From Candidatus Azobacteroides sp. (GTDB taxonomy: Bacteria; Bacteroidota; Bacteroidia; Bacteroidales; WRGA01), in contig WRGA01000116.1 in the NCBI GenBank assembly GCA_009787405.1, positions 1 through 55,258 of the forward strand: a stretch of 55,258 bases of DNA, read 5' to 3'. The stretch's first letter is position 1. Each line of letters opens with the position of its first letter. The notes beneath the pieces are model-generated. The model worked only from the letters and a program-made list of their open reading frames with translations, did no database searches and had not been told where the DNA came from. The position numbers and the translations under genes are program-made. This document shows, piece after piece, positions 54,001 to 55,258 of this stretch.

Positions 54001-54704
54001 AACTTTTGAAATTGAAACATTACTTTGTGAAACGTTCGCAATGGATTATCGGCGGCGACGGTTGGGCTTATGATATCGGTTTCGGCGGATTGGATCATGT
54101 GATCGCTTCGGGCGAAAACGTGAATATCTTGGTGGTGGATACGGAAGTATATTCCAATACCGGCGGTCAATCGTCCAAGTCTACTCCGATGGGCGCTGTT
54201 GCCAAATTTGCGGCTGCGGGTAAGAGGATTCGTAAGAAGGATCTTGGTATGATTGCGACGACCTACGGATATGTGTATGTGGCTCAAATTGCCATGGGTG
54301 CCAATCAAGCGCAGACGCTGAAAGCGATTCGCGAAGCCGAGGCGTATGACGGACCGTCTGTCATTATCGCTTATTCTCCGTGTATCAGTCACGGATTGAA
54401 GTTGGGAATGGGCAAATCGCAAGCGGAATCGCAAGCTGCCGTAGAATGCGGATACTGGCATTTATGGCGTTTCGACCCGAGATTGGAAGCCGAAGGCAAA
54501 AATCCGTTCCAATTGGATTCCAAAGAGCCGGATTGGAGTAAATTCCAAGGGTTCTTGAAAAACGAAGTTCGTTTTGCCACCTTGTTGAAACAGTGTCCGG
54601 AAGAGGCTGTGGAATTGTTTAAAGTAACCGAAGAAAATGCCAAGTGGCGTTTGGCCGGTTATAAGAGAATGGCTGAAATGAAATTTGGAAAAACGGTTGA
54701 TTAA
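51036..54704 (+). CDS. nifJ: Pyruvate:ferredoxin (flavodoxin) oxidoreductase
   Basis: Oxidises pyruvate to acetyl-CoA and CO2 with reduction of ferredoxin, a central step of fermentation. The 1222-residue single chain fuses all domains: N-terminal pyruvate/TPP-pyrimidine domain (YPITPSSTMAEYVDEWA), domain II, the ferredoxin domain with CIQCNQCAYVCPHA (near 690) and CMGCGNCPDVCPG (near 745), and the C-terminal TPP-binding domain with CAGCGETPY, GGDGWAYDIGFGGLDH (near 1006) and NTGGQSSKSTPMGAVAKF (in parts). The CPACTLCKEL cysteines are also kept. ATG 51036 lies 31 nt after the KilA-N stop, but it probably has its own promoter. Followed by a strong terminator. Confidence 0.98.
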   Translation: MTKQKKFLTCDGNQAAAHIAYMFSETASIYPITPSSTMAEYVDEWAAGGRKNIFGETVRVDEMQSEAGAAGAMHGALQAGALSTTFTASQGLLLMIPNMYKVAGELLPGVYHVSARAIASHALSIFGDHQDVMAVRQTGCAMLATGSVQEVMDLAGVAHLSAIKSRVPFVHFFDGFRTSHEIQKIEMLENEDLAPLIDQKALDEFRTRALNNDNPVARGMAENPDIYFQAREASNIYYNQVVGIVEEYIDKISEIVGRKYGLFDYYGAPDADRVIIAMGSVTEAIKETIDYLNKKGEKTGLVSVHLYRPFSAKHFLAAVPKSVKRIAVLDRTKEPGAIGEPLYLDVKNCLYGKENAPVIVGGRYGLSSKDTTPAQITAVYENLSLPEPKNGFTIGIVDDVTFTSLPQKEELAFEDGPFEAKFYGLGADGTVGANKNSIKIIGDNTDKYSQAYFAYDSKKSGGFTCSHLRFGDKPIRSTYLVNTPDFVACHVQAYLRLYDVTKGLKKGGTFLLNTIWDKEEVKKHLPDNVKKYLAANNINFYIINATGIAEEIGLGSRTNTILQSAFFKITGVIPYDLAVEQMKKFIVKSYGKKGEDIINMNYAAVDRGGDVVKVDVPAEWANIKLEGDKIDHHVPEFIDKIVRPVNAQTGDDLPVSVFKGREDGTWEQGTTAYEKRGVASHVPVWIPDNCIQCNQCAYVCPHAAIRPFVLDAAEQTKTPAEFTTLKAQGKQFDGMRFRIQVDVLDCMGCGNCPDVCPGNKSGKALEMVPIESQYSNQAGWDFCVKEVKSKQHLVDVSLNVKNSQFATPLFEFSGACAGCGETPYIKLISQLFGDHQMIANATGCTSIYSGSAPSTPYTKNEEGRGPAWANSLFEDNAEYGMGMHIAAVKMRERIVEKTKALMAIEWTQQRVKDAAQAWLDNKNDGGAAGRKAADEYVAALEWGIQSIDDTIGWLESAGGEYAEKLAEAKARKAAGATSCDCPACTLCKELLKLKHYFVKRSQWIIGGDGWAYDIGFGGLDHVIASGENVNILVVDTEVYSNTGGQSSKSTPMGAVAKFAAAGKRIRKKDLGMIATTYGYVYVAQIAMGANQAQTLKAIREAEAYDGPSVIIAYSPCISHGLKLGMGKSQAESQAAVECGYWHLWRFDPRLEAEGKNPFQLDSKEPDWSKFQGFLKNEVRFATLLKQCPEEAVELFKVTEENAKWRLAGYKRMAEMKFGKTVD

Positions 54705-54724
54705 AATTAAGTTTTATAAATAAG

Positions 54725-54758
54725 AAAACTCCCAAGCTGATCGGCTCGGGAGTTTTTT
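54725..54758 (+). terminator. nifJ terminator
   Basis: AAAACTCCC and GGGAGTTTT form a 9-bp stem, extended by AGC/GCT inside, with a T-run, 21 nt after the stop. Confidence 0.88.
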
Positions 54759-54910
54759 ATGGGAAAAATTTCCGTTGATGAAAATTCGCATTAAAATTGA
54801 CTCTTATTTTTTTATGTTATTGATTGATTAAAATTCGGTCGTATTTTTTATCGATTGAATATTTAAGATGAAAAAGATTGAAAAAGGTAACGGGAAAAAT
54901 TTGGGATTGT

Positions 54911-55053
54911 TAATCTTATATAGATTTAAAAATAAAAACCTTATTCTCTAAAACTCCCCTTAGCAGCTGATACAATGTAAATCAATCTCACCCTTATTTA
55001 AATACAATAAATGTCGATAAAATCCCCTGAAATAAAAATATTTTCTGTCTATC
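54911..55053 (-). repeat. Nested inverted-repeat element, third copy (truncated, inverted)
   Basis: On the minus strand it reads ATTTTATCGACATTTATTGT, AAATAAGGGTGAGATTG, ACATTGTATCAGCTGCTAAG and TTTAAATCTATATAAGATT, matching the right two-thirds of 22625-22833. The left CCCTTAGTAGCC end is missing, replaced by the composite repeat at 55064. Confidence 0.75.
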
Positions 55054-55170
55054 AGACAACATGTCCTTCCGAATAGAATAGCGGTCGAACAGCATGTCCG
55101 CCACGGCAGGCGATTTGTGGAAACGTTGCGTTATGTCGTATTCGTTCAAGTTTTTGAGTTTTTTTTTCAT
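54994..55170 (-). other. Small ORF (58 aa) built largely from repeat DNA
   Basis: Starts with ATG overlapping the TAA of the upstream gene (TAATG). Its first 18 or so codons are unique sequence (LKNLNEYDITQRFHKS), and the rest is read through the composite repeat and the inverted-repeat element (PAVADMLFDRYSIRK). The same frame occurs in the copy at 8544 (AVADML...YSIRK). It may be a tail of an older gene ended by repeat insertion, or a chance frame. Confidence 0.3.
55064..55112. repeat. Composite dispersed repeat, second copy (inverted)
   Basis: Inverted match to 8541-8586: CCTGCCGTGGCGGACATG, TATTCTATTCGGAAG and GACATGTTGTC occur in the same order on the minus strand. The GGACAACATGTCC palindrome also occurs at 23021. 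Confidence 0.7.
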
Positions 55171-55258
55171 TATTCTTCCTTTTTTTCAAGTGATAGCGGA
55201 TAAAACCATTTTTCTTCAACAACATTGTAGTAATTATCCCAATGATCGCCGTAAGTAT
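55170..55258 (-). CDS. C-terminal end of an unknown protein (cut by window edge)
   Basis: A 28-codon frame open from the window edge to TAA at 55172-55170: TYGDHWDNYYNVVEEKWFY followed by PLSLEKKEE. The mix of aromatic and acidic residues and the lack of repeat similarity suggest genuine coding sequence. It is convergent with nifJ. Family unknown from so short a piece. The next frame starts by TAATG overlap. Confidence 0.5.
   Translation of the reverse strand, partial: TYGDHWDNYYNVVEEKWFYPLSLEKKEE

Noticed and set aside
1-55258. tRNA, rRNA and CRISPR arrays
   Set aside because: No cloverleaf with a GTTCRANNC arm, no rRNA-like core, and no evenly spaced direct repeats with unique spacers were seen. 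The heptamer tracts are tandem without spacers.

Overview
The window is chromosomal DNA from a member of the phylum Bacteroidota, most likely order Bacteroidales. The evidence is a type IX secretion sorting tail on one protein, a cobalamin riboswitch followed by a BtuB/BtuG pair, a 6S-type RNA downstream of rplT as in Bacteroidales, and repeated matches to the Bacteroidota promoter (-33 TTTG, -7 TAnnTTTG) in place of -35/-10 boxes. Start codons are preceded by A-rich stretches rather than Shine-Dalgarno sites. The metabolism looks anaerobic and fermentative: one-chain pyruvate:ferredoxin oxidoreductase, EtfAB and acyl-CoA dehydrogenase. Genus and species cannot be told from the sequence alone.

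Layout. 1-600: start of a truncated gene and a decayed-looking ORF. 606-5749 (minus): dxr, an alkyltransferase, pyrC, a polyprenol-phosphate sugar transferase and class II fba. 5980-11305: a DUF4230 membrane protein diverging from ygiQ, then ung and a DASS/SLC13-type transporter. 11957-13924: trmD and purD. 14010-18354 (minus): secreted beta-helix protein, Wzx-like flippase and family-4-like glycosyltransferase. 18602-22144: riboswitch, btuB, btuG. 22145-23411: repeat-rich gap. 23412-25987: an AT-rich cassette of three exported proteins of unknown function, the last a papain-like, T9SS-sorted protein. 26240-29957: thrS-infC-rpmI-rplT and 6S RNA. 30024-32875: threonine aldolase, cinA and a small periplasmic protein. 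32961-39686 (minus): DUF3943, ridA-rlmB-recN-rbfA-folD, then ffh. 40125-44407: etfB-etfA-(YcxB-like)-acyl-CoA dehydrogenase. 44572-47408: M23 peptidase, a DUF2007-Usp-Usp fusion and plsC. 47648-48730 (minus): mannose-1-phosphate guanylyltransferase. 49000-51004: an AAA ATPase coupled to a KilA-N gene. 51036-54704: nifJ. The end holds repeats and the 3' end of another minus-strand gene.

Most genes are ordinary housekeeping. The unusual material is (i) a dispersed AGTTAAG-type heptamer repeat that abuts gene ends, supplies stop codons, and forms a perfect 35-bp hairpin inside the cobalamin riboswitch; (ii) a family of nested inverted-repeat elements at about 22.7, 38.1 and 54.9 kb, with a possible relative at 11.6 kb; (iii) a perfect 19-bp palindrome with a 4-nt loop inside the KilA-N coding sequence, next to an ATPase whose Walker-B glutamate is glutamine; and (iv) the 23.4-26.0 kb cassette, whose last gene changes base composition sharply between its papain-like N-terminal module and its Ig/sorting C-terminal part. 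Item (iv) is the best candidate for an undescribed system. No tRNA, rRNA, CRISPR array, intact transposase or integrase was seen.
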